Below, piece after piece: positions 6,254 to 14,889 of a stretch of 18,424 bases of DNA (positions are counted from its first letter, which is position 1; each line of letters starts with the position of its first letter). The DNA is from Acidimicrobiales bacterium (GTDB lineage: Bacteria > Actinomycetota > Acidimicrobiia > Acidimicrobiales > JABEUL01), in contig JABEUL010000008.1 in assembly GCA_013044465.1 (NCBI GenBank), positions 1 through 18,424 of the forward strand, written 5' to 3'. The position numbers were made by a program, and so were the translations under genes. The notes below the pieces were generated by a model. It had not been told where the DNA came from and searched no databases. It saw only the letters and a program-made list of their open reading frames with translations.

Positions 6254-6646
6254 ATGTCACTTCCACTATTACAGTCCACTGGCAGAAGAAAGTCTGCTAT
6301 AGCAAGAGTCCGAGTGAGGCCAGGAACCGGCACGCTAACGGTTAATCGTAAGCCTCTGTCTGAATACTTCACTTCTAAGGTGCATGTAGCTCAGATCACC
6401 GAGCCATTAAAGGTGTCAGGAACGGAAAGTAATTACGACATTGATGCCACCATTATTGGCGGTGGCACCTCAGGGCAAGCAGGAGCTCTTCGTCTTGGGA
6501 TTGCTAGGGCAATAGTTGAAATGTTGCCTGAAAAGCGAATTGATCTCAAACGCGCTGGGCTTTTGACACGTGACGCTCGGGAAAAAGAGTCCAAGAAGTA
6601 CGGACTCAAGAAGGCCCGAAAAGCGCCTCAGTATTCGAAACGATAG
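6254..6646 (+). CDS. rpsI: 30S ribosomal protein S9 (uS9)
   Basis: S9 is in the head of the small subunit, and its C-terminal tail reaches the P-site tRNA. Sequence marks are STGRRKSAIARVRVRPGTG (about 8-26), the GGGTSGQAGALRLGIARA block (about 69-86), LTRDAREKESKKYGLKKARK and the invariant ending QYSKR. Length is 130 residues. No clear Shine-Dalgarno sequence precedes the ATG (only GAAAG), so translation may depend on coupling with rplM 15 bases upstream. The gene pairs with rplM as in nearly all bacteria. glmM follows after about a dozen bases, which links ribosome and wall-precursor genes. Confidence 0.96.
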   Translation: MSLPLLQSTGRRKSAIARVRVRPGTGTLTVNRKPLSEYFTSKVHVAQITEPLKVSGTESNYDIDATIIGGGTSGQAGALRLGIARAIVEMLPEKRIDLKRAGLLTRDAREKESKKYGLKKARKAPQYSKR

Positions 6647-6658
6647 AGCACCTTGGTC

Positions 6659-8008
6659 GTGCATTTTGGCACCGACGGCATAAGGGGTGTAGCCAATGAT
6701 GAACTCACTCCAGAGATAGCTCTATATTTAGGACGTGCAGTAGCAAGAGTTTTAAGCCCTAAGAGTTTGGTACTTGGTCGAGATCCCAGGATCTCAGGCA
6801 AAATGCTGGCAAATGCCTTTGCCTCAGGGGTCATGAGTGAAGGTGTAGATGTAATTGATGTTGGAATTGCTCCTACTCCTGGAGTTGCCTATGTTGGGAA
6901 CAAGTTAGAACTCCCAAGTGCAGTCGTTTCCGCATCTCACAATCCATTTGGCGATAATGGGATAAAAGTATTTGGCTTTGGGGGAACCAAAATAGATGAT
7001 ATTGCTGAATCTGAAATTGAGAGACGTCTAAACGGGTACTTAGAAAACACACTTTCTGACAAAAGGCCAATTGGCAAATTGGTGGGAAGTGAAAGTGATG
7101 GCAAAGCGCTCCTCGAAGGTTGGCTTCAAAGTGTTGCTGAGGCTTTTCAGATAGAGACATTTGGACTAAAGGTAGTAGTCGATTTGGCCAACGGAGCCAC
7201 TGCGAAATTCGTAGCACCTTTGTTAGATCGCTTTGGAATTCAAGTTGTAACCATTAATGCCCAAAGTGATGGCATCAGCATCAATGAAAACTGTGGAGCC
7301 ACTTCAACTAGAGGGCTACAAGAAGCCGTAGTCCAACATGGCGCTGACTTAGGACTGGCTTTTGATGGTGATGGGGATCGTTTGGTGGCAGTGGATGCAT
7401 CCGGGAAGATTGTGAATGGAGATCAAATAATTGCCGTTATGGCACTTGATCTTCTGAAGTCAAACAAACTGGAGAACTCTGCCGTAGCGGTGACGGTGAT
7501 GTCTAACCTAGGATTTCATAAGGCAATGGACGAAGCAGGAATAAAAGTTTTTGTCACCCCGGTAGGTGATCGTCATGTTCTTAAAGTTATGGAGCGTGAG
7601 AATCTGACATTAGGTGGCGAGCAGTCGGGCCACATTATTCGAAGGGATCACTCAACTACTGGTGACGGCCTACTTGCAGCTTGTTTGTTGTTGGACATTT
7701 TGGGAAGAAACAATTCGTCCCTAAAGGAGATGGCAAATATTTCGATCTATCCCCAAGTGCTTGAGTCTTTAAGAGTCAATGGACTTAGCCAAGATGGGGC
7801 AAAAATGCTGGCACAACATGAAGAAATTGCTTTGTTAGTTGATGATTTGACGAACAAACTAGAGGGCCAAGGGCGCATTCTGGTGCGAGCAAGTGGCACA
7901 GAACCGGTGGTCAGGGTCATGGTTGAGGCATCTGATGAAGTGTGGGCGAAGGAAATAGTTGGTGATTTAGTGGTCAAATTGACCGAATTAAGCTCCAAAA
8001 CCACCTAA
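6659..8008 (+). CDS. glmM: Phosphoglucosamine mutase GlmM
   Basis: Converts glucosamine-6-phosphate to glucosamine-1-phosphate on the way to UDP-GlcNAc for peptidoglycan. From the GTG start the protein has 449 residues, normal for the family. The four alpha-phosphohexomutase signatures are present: the phosphoserine loop SASHNPFGDNGIK (catalytic serine at about 93), the magnesium loop DGDGDR (about 236-241), the sugar-binding GEQSGH (about 320-325) and the phosphate-binding RASGTEPVVRVMVE (about 410-423). I chose GTG because it gives MHFGTDGIRG, the usual compact opening. A TTG two codons upstream (6653) is possible, and neither has a strong ribosome binding site. glmS follows nine bases after its stop. 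Confidence 0.95.
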   Translation: MHFGTDGIRGVANDELTPEIALYLGRAVARVLSPKSLVLGRDPRISGKMLANAFASGVMSEGVDVIDVGIAPTPGVAYVGNKLELPSAVVSASHNPFGDNGIKVFGFGGTKIDDIAESEIERRLNGYLENTLSDKRPIGKLVGSESDGKALLEGWLQSVAEAFQIETFGLKVVVDLANGATAKFVAPLLDRFGIQVVTINAQSDGISINENCGATSTRGLQEAVVQHGADLGLAFDGDGDRLVAVDASGKIVNGDQIIAVMALDLLKSNKLENSAVAVTVMSNLGFHKAMDEAGIKVFVTPVGDRHVLKVMERENLTLGGEQSGHIIRRDHSTTGDGLLAACLLLDILGRNNSSLKEMANISIYPQVLESLRVNGLSQDGAKMLAQHEEIALLVDDLTNKLEGQGRILVRASGTEPVVRVMVEASDEVWAKEIVGDLVVKLTELSSKTT

Positions 8009-8017
8009 ATTTAGAGT

Positions 8018-9856
8018 ATGTGCGGCATCATAGGAGCAACCGGTCCAATCCCTGTAGCTGAGATATTAATAGAAGGTTTAGAACGCTTAGAGTATCGAGG
8101 TTATGATTCAGCAGGGGTGGCCTTAGTCGTAGAAGGCGGGATTTGGAGAACTAGGGCAGCAGTATCCACTGTTTCAATGAAATCTTTGGCAGATGCCATA
8201 GTGAGTGCTCCAAATGTGCTGGATGCTGGAATAGGTCACACTAGGTGGGCCACTCATGGAGCACCTAATGAGAGAAACGCTCATCCACACACTGACTGCA
8301 CCGGCAAGGTCGCAATTGTGCACAACGGAATAATTGAGAATCACGCCATGTTGTCGGCAAGACTTATCGAAGATGGCCATCACCTTGCTTCGGATACTGA
8401 TTCTGAAGTGATTGCACACTTGGTTGAGGAAAACTTGAGAGACGGCAAGTCCCTAACTCAGGCAGTTTTAAATACCCTAAAAGTAATCGAAGGGACCTAT
8501 GCAATTGCAGCTATTAGATCTGATGAGCCTGGCACTGTAGTTGCCGCCAGGAATGTGTCACCTTTGATAGTTGGAGTGTCAGAGGGTGCTTCATATGTGG
8601 CATCAGATATTCCAGCCATTCTCGGGCGGGCAGAGAAGTACTTTTCAGTAGCTGACGGTCAGGTAGTCACACTTAAAGGTGAAAATCTGCAAGTGGATGT
8701 AGTCGGAGATGCGCCCAGTGAACTTACGCCTCTCGAAGTTAGTTGGGATCTCGATATGGCCCAAAAGGGTGGTTATGAAAGTTTTATGCTCAAAGAGATT
8801 GACGAAGAGCCAAGAGCTATAGCTGACACCTTAAAAATGCGTGGGATAGAAGCTATTGAAATGTTTGATGAGTTGAACCTTGATCCTGCCATATTGCGCC
8901 AGATAGACAAGATCTTTCTTGTGGCATGTGGAACAAGCTTTCATGCGGCAATGGTTGCCAAGTATGCTTTTGAACACTGGTGCAAGATTCCTGTTGAGCT
9001 TGATATTGCAAGTGAGTTTCGCTATCGTGATCCGGTGGTAGATGGGAAAACCTTAGTAATTGGTGTAAGTCAGAGTGGTGAGACCATAGATACTCTGCAA
9101 GCCTTAAGAGAAGCCAGACGACTTGGATCCCATGCAATAGCTGTTGCAAATGTGGTTGATTCGTCCATGACCAGAGAAGCTGACGGAGTACTCTACACTC
9201 GGGCAGGACCCGAGATTGGAGTAGCGGCCACAAAGACCTTTGTGGCCCAGGTAGCTATTCTGGAGGCTTTTGCACTGTCTTTGGCTGAGTTGAGAAATAC
9301 TCTTTACAAGTCAGAAACCGAGTCACTAATGAACGAGTTACTCACGATTCCTCTCAAGGTGGAAAGAGCAATAGCAAGGGCTTCTGAGTATCGAAGTGTA
9401 GCTAAAGAAATAGGGGACTGCAAGGACTTCTTTTTCTTGGGAAGACATGTTGGCTATCCAACAGCACTTGAAGGTGCCCTCAAACTCAAAGAGATTTCTT
9501 ATCTCCACGCTGAAGGATTTGCAGCAGGCGAACTTAAACATGGTCCAATCGCTCTTATTGACAGCTCATCTGTAGTTATAGGAGTAGCCACAAGGGGAAG
9601 ACTTTGGTCTAAAGTTCTCTCAAATTTAGAAGAAGTCAGAGCTCGAGGTGCCAGAGTAGTAGTAATTGCAAACGAAGATGATGACCAAACGGCACTATTT
9701 GGAGACTATGTATTCAAAGTACCTTCAACCCATGAACTATTTGCTCCACTGATCGACATAATTCCGCTGCAGTTCTTGGCCTATGATTTGGCCAAACAGC
9801 ACGGAAATGATGTTGACAGGCCCAGAAATTTGGCAAAAACCGTTACGGTTGAATAA
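8018..9856 (+). CDS. glmS: Glucosamine-6-phosphate synthase GlmS
   Basis: Makes glucosamine-6-phosphate from fructose-6-phosphate and glutamine, the step before GlmM. The N-terminal class II glutaminase domain starts MCGIIG, with C2 as nucleophile after Met removal. HTRWATHG (74-81), HNGIIEN (102-108) and SDTDSE (125-130) complete the glutamine site. Two SIS sugar-phosphate domains follow, with VACGTSFHA (302-310), GVSQSGETIDT (349-359) and LEGALKLKEISYLHAEGF (484-501). The C-terminus ends VDRPRNLAKTVTVE, as expected. Length is 612 residues. Ribosome binding sequence is weak (TTTAGAG). The nine-base gap to glmM leaves no room for a glmS ribozyme. acpS starts two bases after the stop codon begins to end, implying coupling. 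Confidence 0.97.
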   Translation: MCGIIGATGPIPVAEILIEGLERLEYRGYDSAGVALVVEGGIWRTRAAVSTVSMKSLADAIVSAPNVLDAGIGHTRWATHGAPNERNAHPHTDCTGKVAIVHNGIIENHAMLSARLIEDGHHLASDTDSEVIAHLVEENLRDGKSLTQAVLNTLKVIEGTYAIAAIRSDEPGTVVAARNVSPLIVGVSEGASYVASDIPAILGRAEKYFSVADGQVVTLKGENLQVDVVGDAPSELTPLEVSWDLDMAQKGGYESFMLKEIDEEPRAIADTLKMRGIEAIEMFDELNLDPAILRQIDKIFLVACGTSFHAAMVAKYAFEHWCKIPVELDIASEFRYRDPVVDGKTLVIGVSQSGETIDTLQALREARRLGSHAIAVANVVDSSMTREADGVLYTRAGPEIGVAATKTFVAQVAILEAFALSLAELRNTLYKSETESLMNELLTIPLKVERAIARASEYRSVAKEIGDCKDFFFLGRHVGYPTALEGALKLKEISYLHAEGFAAGELKHGPIALIDSSSVVIGVATRGRLWSKVLSNLEEVRARGARVVVIANEDDDQTALFGDYVFKVPSTHELFAPLIDIIPLQFLAYDLAKQHGNDVDRPRNLAKTVTVE

Positions 9857-9857
9857 C

Positions 9858-10292
9858 ATGATTAACGATGAATTTCCAACTGCCCCAAATTCCGTCGAGG
9901 GCTATCAAGTGGGAATAGACGCTGTTGACTGCATGAAGTTTAGAGATTCACTAAAGCGAACTCCAAGAATGCTCAACCGTTTATTTAGCGAGAGCGAGCT
10001 TTTGGAGTGCGCAGAGTCTCCTCGCAGGCACCTGCGACTTGCGGCAAGATTTGGGGCAAAAGAAGCCGTTTGGAAGTTGCTTGGAGTGGGTCTCGGAGGA
10101 GTTGATTTCAAAGATGTGGAGGTAAAGTCAGAAAAATCAGGAAAGCCTTCTGTCTTTCTACATGGCCGTGCTCTTAAATTAGCCGATGCAAAGGGAATGC
10201 ATGATATATCCATTTCGCTAACACACACCAATAGTGTTGCTATTGCCATCGCTATAGCAAAGAAAAATAACGATGGAAAAGATAGCGCATGA
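9858..10292 (+). CDS. acpS: Holo-[acyl-carrier-protein] synthase AcpS
   Basis: Transfers 4'-phosphopantetheine from CoA to a serine of acyl carrier protein, activating fatty acid synthesis. Family marks are GIDAVDCMKFRDSL (about 19-32) with the metal-binding aspartate, RLFSESELLEC (about 41-51), LAARFGAKEAVWKLLG (about 61-76) with the second metal ligand E, and SLTHTNSVAIAIAI near the end. The protein is 144 residues, with about 17 residues before the usual start at GID. A GTG at 9909 would give a shorter form, but the ATG one base after the glmS stop fits the packed operon. The stop overlaps the next ATG (ATGA). The motif GIDAVD differs slightly from the common GIDIV, so certainty is a little lower than for its neighbours. 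Confidence 0.9.
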   Translation: MINDEFPTAPNSVEGYQVGIDAVDCMKFRDSLKRTPRMLNRLFSESELLECAESPRRHLRLAARFGAKEAVWKLLGVGLGGVDFKDVEVKSEKSGKPSVFLHGRALKLADAKGMHDISISLTHTNSVAIAIAIAKKNNDGKDSA

Positions 10293-11731
10293 TTGGGCTT
10301 CTTTCCACAGATGAATCTAGGGAGCTAGACAAAGTATATGCAAAAGACAACCCGATCGAAATATTAATTGATCGAGCCGGTTACGCAATTTATCGCCAAG
10401 CAATCAAAATGATGAAGGGCAGTTATTCTAAGCGGGTTTTGGTCATTTGTGGTCCGGGGATGAATGGAAGCGATGGAAGGGTGGCCTCTAAATATCTGAT
10501 TGACAGAGGGGTAAAAACAAGTGTCTGTACTCAGAATGAGGCTGAGGAATTACTTAGAAAATCCAAATCGTTGGATCTCGTAATTGACGCTGCATTTGGC
10601 ACTGGGCTTTCTAGGGAGTATAACGCTCCTGTGATCAATCCCCAAGTGCCAGTTTTGGCAGTCGACATCCCATCGGGATTGAATGGTGACAGTGGATTAG
10701 TTTTGGGAAATGTCATGAAGGCTGACACTACAGTCACATTTGTTACTCCAAAAATCGGGTTCTATTTTGGCCGAGGACCTGAATTGGTCGGAAAAGTAGT
10801 CTGTGTTGATATCGGGTTAGATCCGGCTCTCCTAGGAAGTGAAGAGAAACCATTTCAAGCAAAAGTTAATTTAGTCGAAGATAGCGATGTGAGGGTTCCC
10901 AAAAGGCCTCGAAATTCCCATAAGTGGAACTCAGCTGTGTTAGCTATTGGTGGTTCTCCTGGAATGATGGGCGCTCCTCATCTAAGCGCTTTAGCTTCTT
11001 ATCGTTCGGGTGCTGGAATGGTCAGATTAATAACACCAGGCTCAGATGGTCGCAGCGATGTGCCAAGTGATGTCGTCCAGATAAGTGGAGTTGGTGATTG
11101 GGTATCTGCTTCCATCAAAGAAGCATCTAGGTGTCAAGCTTGCATAATCGGTCCAGGACTTGGGCGGGATGAATCAATGGGCAGTGCGGTTTTGGATCTG
11201 CTTGAAAAAATTGATATCCCTGTAGTATTGGATGCTGACGGTCTTTTTGGAATGACGATCTCCAAATTAGAAGTGGTGACATCATCGAGGTCAAATCCGA
11301 TAGTTATTACTCCTCACGAAGGCGAGTTCTACGCCCTTACCGGAAGAAAAATTGACTCAGATAAAATAGGGGAAGCCAACTCGTTAGCTTTGAAGAGCGG
11401 TTGCATTGTTTTGATTAAAGGCAGTCCAACGGTAATAAGTTTGCCCAACGGCAGTACTAGATTAATCACAAATGGATCACCCAGACTCTCAAGCGCGGGA
11501 ACTGGTGATGTGCTAAGTGGAGTAATTGCAGGCACTATAGCGAGATATAGAGGTGAAGGGCTAAGTCAAGAGATGGCGGAGATTTTAGACCAAGTTGCAT
11601 TTGCGACACATCTGCATGCCATGGCTGCATCCATTGGCCAAAGAGAAGGGCTTGTGGCATCAGATCTCCCCCAATTAGTTTCAAAGGTTCTATCAGAGAT
11701 GCCAGAGCACAAAGCGAAGTGCGTTGAATAA
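10289..11731 (+). CDS. nnr: Bifunctional NAD(P)HX epimerase/dehydratase (NnrE-NnrD)
   Basis: Repairs hydrated NAD(P)H. The N-terminal YjeF_N half (about 1-200) epimerises R- and S-NAD(P)HX, and the C-terminal half (about 205-475) is the ADP-dependent dehydratase. In the N-half, AFGTGL (102-107) and AVDIPSGLNGDSG (124-136) are canonical. The dinucleotide loop reads GPGMNGSDGR (55-64) where GxGNNGGDG is usual, which could alter binding. In the C-half, GGSPGMMGAPHLSALA (221-236), GPGLGRD (288-294), TPHEGEFYALTG (341-352), KGSPTVI (377-383) and SAGTGDVLSG (402-411) form the ATP/ADP and substrate sites. The length of 480 residues matches the fused bacterial enzyme. It overlaps acpS by four bases and alr by eight, indicating one transcript. 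Confidence 0.94.
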   Translation: MIGLLSTDESRELDKVYAKDNPIEILIDRAGYAIYRQAIKMMKGSYSKRVLVICGPGMNGSDGRVASKYLIDRGVKTSVCTQNEAEELLRKSKSLDLVIDAAFGTGLSREYNAPVINPQVPVLAVDIPSGLNGDSGLVLGNVMKADTTVTFVTPKIGFYFGRGPELVGKVVCVDIGLDPALLGSEEKPFQAKVNLVEDSDVRVPKRPRNSHKWNSAVLAIGGSPGMMGAPHLSALASYRSGAGMVRLITPGSDGRSDVPSDVVQISGVGDWVSASIKEASRCQACIIGPGLGRDESMGSAVLDLLEKIDIPVVLDADGLFGMTISKLEVVTSSRSNPIVITPHEGEFYALTGRKIDSDKIGEANSLALKSGCIVLIKGSPTVISLPNGSTRLITNGSPRLSSAGTGDVLSGVIAGTIARYRGEGLSQEMAEILDQVAFATHLHAMAASIGQREGLVASDLPQLVSKVLSEMPEHKAKCVE

Positions 11732-12980
11732 TTCTTTTTCAAATGACGTTGCAGGGCACTATCGCGGTGCTTGGCTCGAATTGGACCTGGCGGCTATTTC
11801 AAACAACGTTAGCTACTTGAAATCATTTGCTCCACAAAGTGAACTTTGTGCGGTTGTAAAGGCAAACGGCTACGGCCACGGTGCGGTTGGCGCCGCCCTT
11901 GGGGCCATTAGTGGCGGTGCTAGTGTTTTAGCTGTCGCACTTGTCGAAGAAGGTATTGAACTTAGGCGTGCAGGAATTGACATCCCCATTCTGCTTTTGT
12001 CACAGCCCCCGATAGAATCATTAAAATACTGTATAGGCTGGGGACTAATTCCTACAATCACTTCACCCGATGCCCTTGATACACTTGAAAATCTAGATGT
12101 TGCGTGGGAAGAATATTTTGAGGATGCTTCGCCAGATCGAGCTAGCGATATCAGTAAATTTGGTCAGATTTTAGATCAAAGAGTACCTGTTCATGTCAAA
12201 GTTGAAACCGGAATGAACCGGGCAGGGGCAGCAATTGAAGTTGCAATGGATCTTTCGGTGAGAGTAGCTAATTCCAATAAAGTCTACTTAGACGGGCTCT
12301 GGACTCATCTTGCAACGGCAGATGAGAAAGATCAAGAAATATCAAAAGCTCAAATTGAAAGATTTAGTGAGTTTGAGAAAGATTTAGTGAATGTATTGGG
12401 TTTTAGGCCAAAAACACATATTTCAAACACTGCTGCCACGGTTACTTTACCTGACTCCAGAAGAGATTTAGTCCGTTGCGGTATTGGGATATACGGGTAC
12501 TTCCCATCAAAAGATGTTGAAAGAATTGCGGCTGATCCTGGGAACTCGGGATCCTTGATACCCGCTTTGTCTCTAAAGGCAAGAATTTCAATGATCAAAG
12601 AGGTAAAGCCAAATGAAGGTATCTCCTATGGGCATATTTATGTAACTAATAGCTTGGCCTTGATTGCCACAGTCCCGGTTGGATACGCTGATGGCGTCCC
12701 AAGGGTAATTGGATCCAATAGCTCAAATGGGAGTGTACTTATACGGGGCCAAAGGTGTCCAATAAGGGGCTGGGTGACTATGGATCAACTTACGGTTGAC
12801 GTGACTGCGCTAAAAGGGAGCGTAGAAATTGGCGATGATGTGGTTTTGATAGGCAGCATGGAAGATGAAGCAATATATGCAGATGAATGGGCTAGATTGG
12901 CAAATACAATTGTTTATGAGATCTTGATTCATATGGCTAACCGTTTGCAGATACGACCCAGCCAACATTCTCCCAATTAA
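11724..12980 (+). CDS. alr: Alanine racemase
   Basis: PLP enzyme interconverting L- and D-alanine for peptidoglycan. The PLP lysine is K46 in CAVVKANGYGHGA (42-54), and the catalytic tyrosine is Y302 in ISYGHIY (300-306). GMNRAGA (163-169), VGYADGVPR (319-327), GWVTMDQLTVDVT (349-361) and the ending ANTIVYEILIHMANRL (393-408) are also canonical. The TTG start is taken because no ATG or GTG occurs in frame before the first beta strand (AWLELDLAAI). It overlaps the previous gene by eight bases. At 418 residues it is longer than the usual 370-390. The extra length is the N-terminal dozen residues plus an acidic insert at about 128-150 (EEYFEDASPDRASDISKFG). Confidence 0.95.
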   Translation: MNNSFSNDVAGHYRGAWLELDLAAISNNVSYLKSFAPQSELCAVVKANGYGHGAVGAALGAISGGASVLAVALVEEGIELRRAGIDIPILLLSQPPIESLKYCIGWGLIPTITSPDALDTLENLDVAWEEYFEDASPDRASDISKFGQILDQRVPVHVKVETGMNRAGAAIEVAMDLSVRVANSNKVYLDGLWTHLATADEKDQEISKAQIERFSEFEKDLVNVLGFRPKTHISNTAATVTLPDSRRDLVRCGIGIYGYFPSKDVERIAADPGNSGSLIPALSLKARISMIKEVKPNEGISYGHIYVTNSLALIATVPVGYADGVPRVIGSNSSNGSVLIRGQRCPIRGWVTMDQLTVDVTALKGSVEIGDDVVLIGSMEDEAIYADEWARLANTIVYEILIHMANRLQIRPSQHSPN

Positions 12981-13006
12981 TATTTACTACCAGTTCCAAA
13001 TTTAAA

Positions 13007-13588
13007 GTGATACAGTCCGAAAAACTCAAACAAATTAAGAGCTTGGAAATAAAAGCTAACAGCTGCCTTTCTTGCCAACTCGCAAAGACACGCACAAATG
13101 TAGTATTTGGATCTGGTTCTATTGATGCTGATATTTTCTTTATCGGCGAAGGACCCGGTCAGGAAGAAGATTTACAAGCCCTTCCCTTTGTGGGGAGGTC
13201 TGGGAAATTACTTACCAGGCTCATCGAAGAAGAACTTGAGATCCCGAGGTCAGATTGCTATATAGCCAATATTGTAAAGTGTCGCCCACCAGCCAATAGA
13301 AATCCACTCCCACAAGAGAGTGCGGCTTGTACGCCATTTCTTATCAAGCAGTTGGAGATTGTCTCCCCGAAAGTCATAATTACACTGGGAAATGTGGCGA
13401 CTCAGTACATGCTTGAGACCAAGGAGGGAATAACTAAATTAAGAGGCCAGTTCTTCCAATTTTCAGATTTCCATATTATGCCTACCTTTCACCCAGCTGC
13501 AGCGTTAAGATCCGGAGCCGTAGTAGTTGCACAGATGCGAGCAGATTTTGCCACGGCCAAACACTTCGTAGAGAAATCACGGAGATAG
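13007..13588 (+). CDS. Family 4 uracil-DNA glycosylase (Fe-S)
   Basis: Removes uracil from DNA to start base-excision repair. Four cysteines expected to hold a [4Fe-4S] cluster are visible: C20 and C23 (SCLSCQLAKTRT), C92 (VKCRPP) and C108 (AACTPF). The uracil-pocket motif is GEGPGQEED (47-55), like GEAPGxxED of the thermophilic and actinobacterial type 4 enzymes. FVGRSGKLL (61-69) and the second motif FHPAAALR (161-168) complete the active site. Length is 193 residues, normal for the family. The GTG start has no clear Shine-Dalgarno sequence, and 26 AT-rich bases separate it from alr. tsaE follows two bases after the stop. The family assignment is firm from the motifs; substrate range beyond uracil cannot be judged. 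Confidence 0.93.
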   Translation: MIQSEKLKQIKSLEIKANSCLSCQLAKTRTNVVFGSGSIDADIFFIGEGPGQEEDLQALPFVGRSGKLLTRLIEEELEIPRSDCYIANIVKCRPPANRNPLPQESAACTPFLIKQLEIVSPKVIITLGNVATQYMLETKEGITKLRGQFFQFSDFHIMPTFHPAAALRSGAVVVAQMRADFATAKHFVEKSRR

Positions 13589-13590
13589 AA

Positions 13591-14145
13591 ATGGAGCAAA
13601 AAGTCAATATATTTGAATTTCTTTCCAGATCAGAAAAAGCCACCGAGGCAATGGGGGAAATACTGGGCAACCACTTAAAGCGCGGAGACTTAGTGGTACT
13701 TTCCGGAGGGCTTGGCGCGGGAAAAACTAAGTTTACAAAGGGCATAGCAAAGGGTCTTTTAATAAGTGACGTCATTACCTCCCCTACATTTATTCTTGCA
13801 AATACATATGAGGGTCGAGAGCTTCTGGTACATGTAGATGCATACAGATTGGAAACATTTGGTGAGGTTGATGACTTAGGTTTGGACGAAGATAGCAGAG
13901 AAGTAGTCACTGTAGTGGAATGGGGTGATGAGATTGTAGATATGCTTTTTGCAATCACGTGGAAAGTCGAGATTTCCCCAGTTGAGGCAGTATCAAAGTC
14001 CATTAAGGTTGGTAACTCCTTAGACTCGATTAATGTTGAAGATACTAGGTATCGACAGATTCGCATTGAATACCTAGGAGACTCAGTCGACTTTTTCTTA
14101 TTCAAAAGTGAGGCAGAAGCCTTGAATCTATCTGAGATTTTTTAA
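13591..14145 (+). CDS. tsaE: tRNA t6A synthesis ATPase TsaE
   Basis: ATPase that drives turnover of the TsaB-TsaD complex making N6-threonylcarbamoyladenosine at position 37 of ANN-decoding tRNAs. The Walker A motif is GLGAGKT (40-46) after VVLSGG. TSPTFILANTY (63-73), HVDAYRL (81-87) and VVEWGD (108-113) are the remaining family signatures. GGAG (13581-13584), six bases before the ATG, lies in the end of the glycosylase gene and supports the start. At 184 residues it is longer than the usual 150-160. The last 40 residues or so (after EISPVEA) extend beyond the core and show no motif I know. tsaB follows after 14 bases. Confidence 0.93.
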   Translation: MEQKVNIFEFLSRSEKATEAMGEILGNHLKRGDLVVLSGGLGAGKTKFTKGIAKGLLISDVITSPTFILANTYEGRELLVHVDAYRLETFGEVDDLGLDEDSREVVTVVEWGDEIVDMLFAITWKVEISPVEAVSKSIKVGNSLDSINVEDTRYRQIRIEYLGDSVDFFLFKSEAEALNLSEIF

Positions 14146-14159
14146 GGATACATGTACAG

Positions 14160-14879
14160 ATGGTAATAGTTGGTATTGAGTCATCTACTTCTAAACTTGG
14201 AGTTGGGATATTAAGAGACGGTGAAATGATAGCCATTTCAACTCTTTATGCACCCAGACGCCACGTGGAGTCGATTATTCCATTGCTAAGGAACTTGCTC
14301 GAGGCATCTGAGCTGCAAAAAAGTGACATTGAATTAATTGCGCTCGACGTGGGGCCTGGTCTATTTACTGGACTTAGGGTAGGAGTTGTCACTGCCAAGA
14401 CTTTGGCTGCAGCATTAAAAATCAAAATAGTTCCCGTTAATTCACTTGAAGCAATGGCATCTCAATTTGTCGCTTCTCAGGCTCCACTTTTAGATAAAGC
14501 GCGTAAAAAATTTCACCAGCATGCCATTGTTCCAGTTATTGACGGAAGGCGTGGCGAAATTTACCACGCTGGGTATTCATCAGATATGCGCGAGACCTTA
14601 TGGGAACAAGAAGTGTCCAAGCCAGAGCTTTTGTTAAATAAAGTGTCCGGGCTCGATGTGGCATATGTATTTGGCTCAGGCTATGAGAAGTACAAAGAAG
14701 AGCTAAATAATGGTTTCATTTCTTCCGAGAGCTTTCCACTCCAGCCAAGCGTAGAGACCCTATGTCAAATTGCATACGCTGGTGCAATTGAACCTTTAGA
14801 ACCAAGATATATAGCTCCTCTATATTTGAGGCCACCTGACACCGCAATCGGATGGTCGAGCAGGGCTTCTAAACATTGA
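14160..14879 (+). CDS. tsaB: t6A synthesis scaffold protein TsaB
   Basis: ASKHA-fold partner of TsaD that holds the t6A complex together. The opening IVGIESSTSKLGVGIL matches the phosphate-1 region. The signature LDVGPGLFTGLRVGVVTAKTLA (62-83) corresponds to GPGSFTGLR, here with L for the first S. A third conserved block is PVIDGRRGEIYHAGYS (about 124-139). Length is 239 residues, within the family range. Two ATGs are near the start; the first (14152) is closed by a stop after four codons, so the second is used, with AAGGA (14144-14148) eleven bases upstream. The adjacent tsaE, rimI and tsaD support the assignment. Confidence 0.93.
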   Translation: MVIVGIESSTSKLGVGILRDGEMIAISTLYAPRRHVESIIPLLRNLLEASELQKSDIELIALDVGPGLFTGLRVGVVTAKTLAAALKIKIVPVNSLEAMASQFVASQAPLLDKARKKFHQHAIVPVIDGRRGEIYHAGYSSDMRETLWEQEVSKPELLLNKVSGLDVAYVFGSGYEKYKEELNNGFISSESFPLQPSVETLCQIAYAGAIEPLEPRYIAPLYLRPPDTAIGWSSRASKH

Positions 14880-14889
14880 GAGCTGAACT

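Noticed and set aside
8009..8017. A glmS ribozyme or riboswitch before glmS
   Set aside because: Only nine bases separate glmM from glmS, far too short for the ribozyme.
8853..9233. A 126-codon minus-strand frame opposite glmS
   Set aside because: Leu/Gln/His-rich shadow of the first SIS domain; no plausible protein.
13482..14105. A 207-codon open frame on the minus strand opposite tsaE
   Set aside because: Its product is Ser/Thr-rich with no family motif, while the plus strand holds an unmistakable TsaE. It is a shadow frame.
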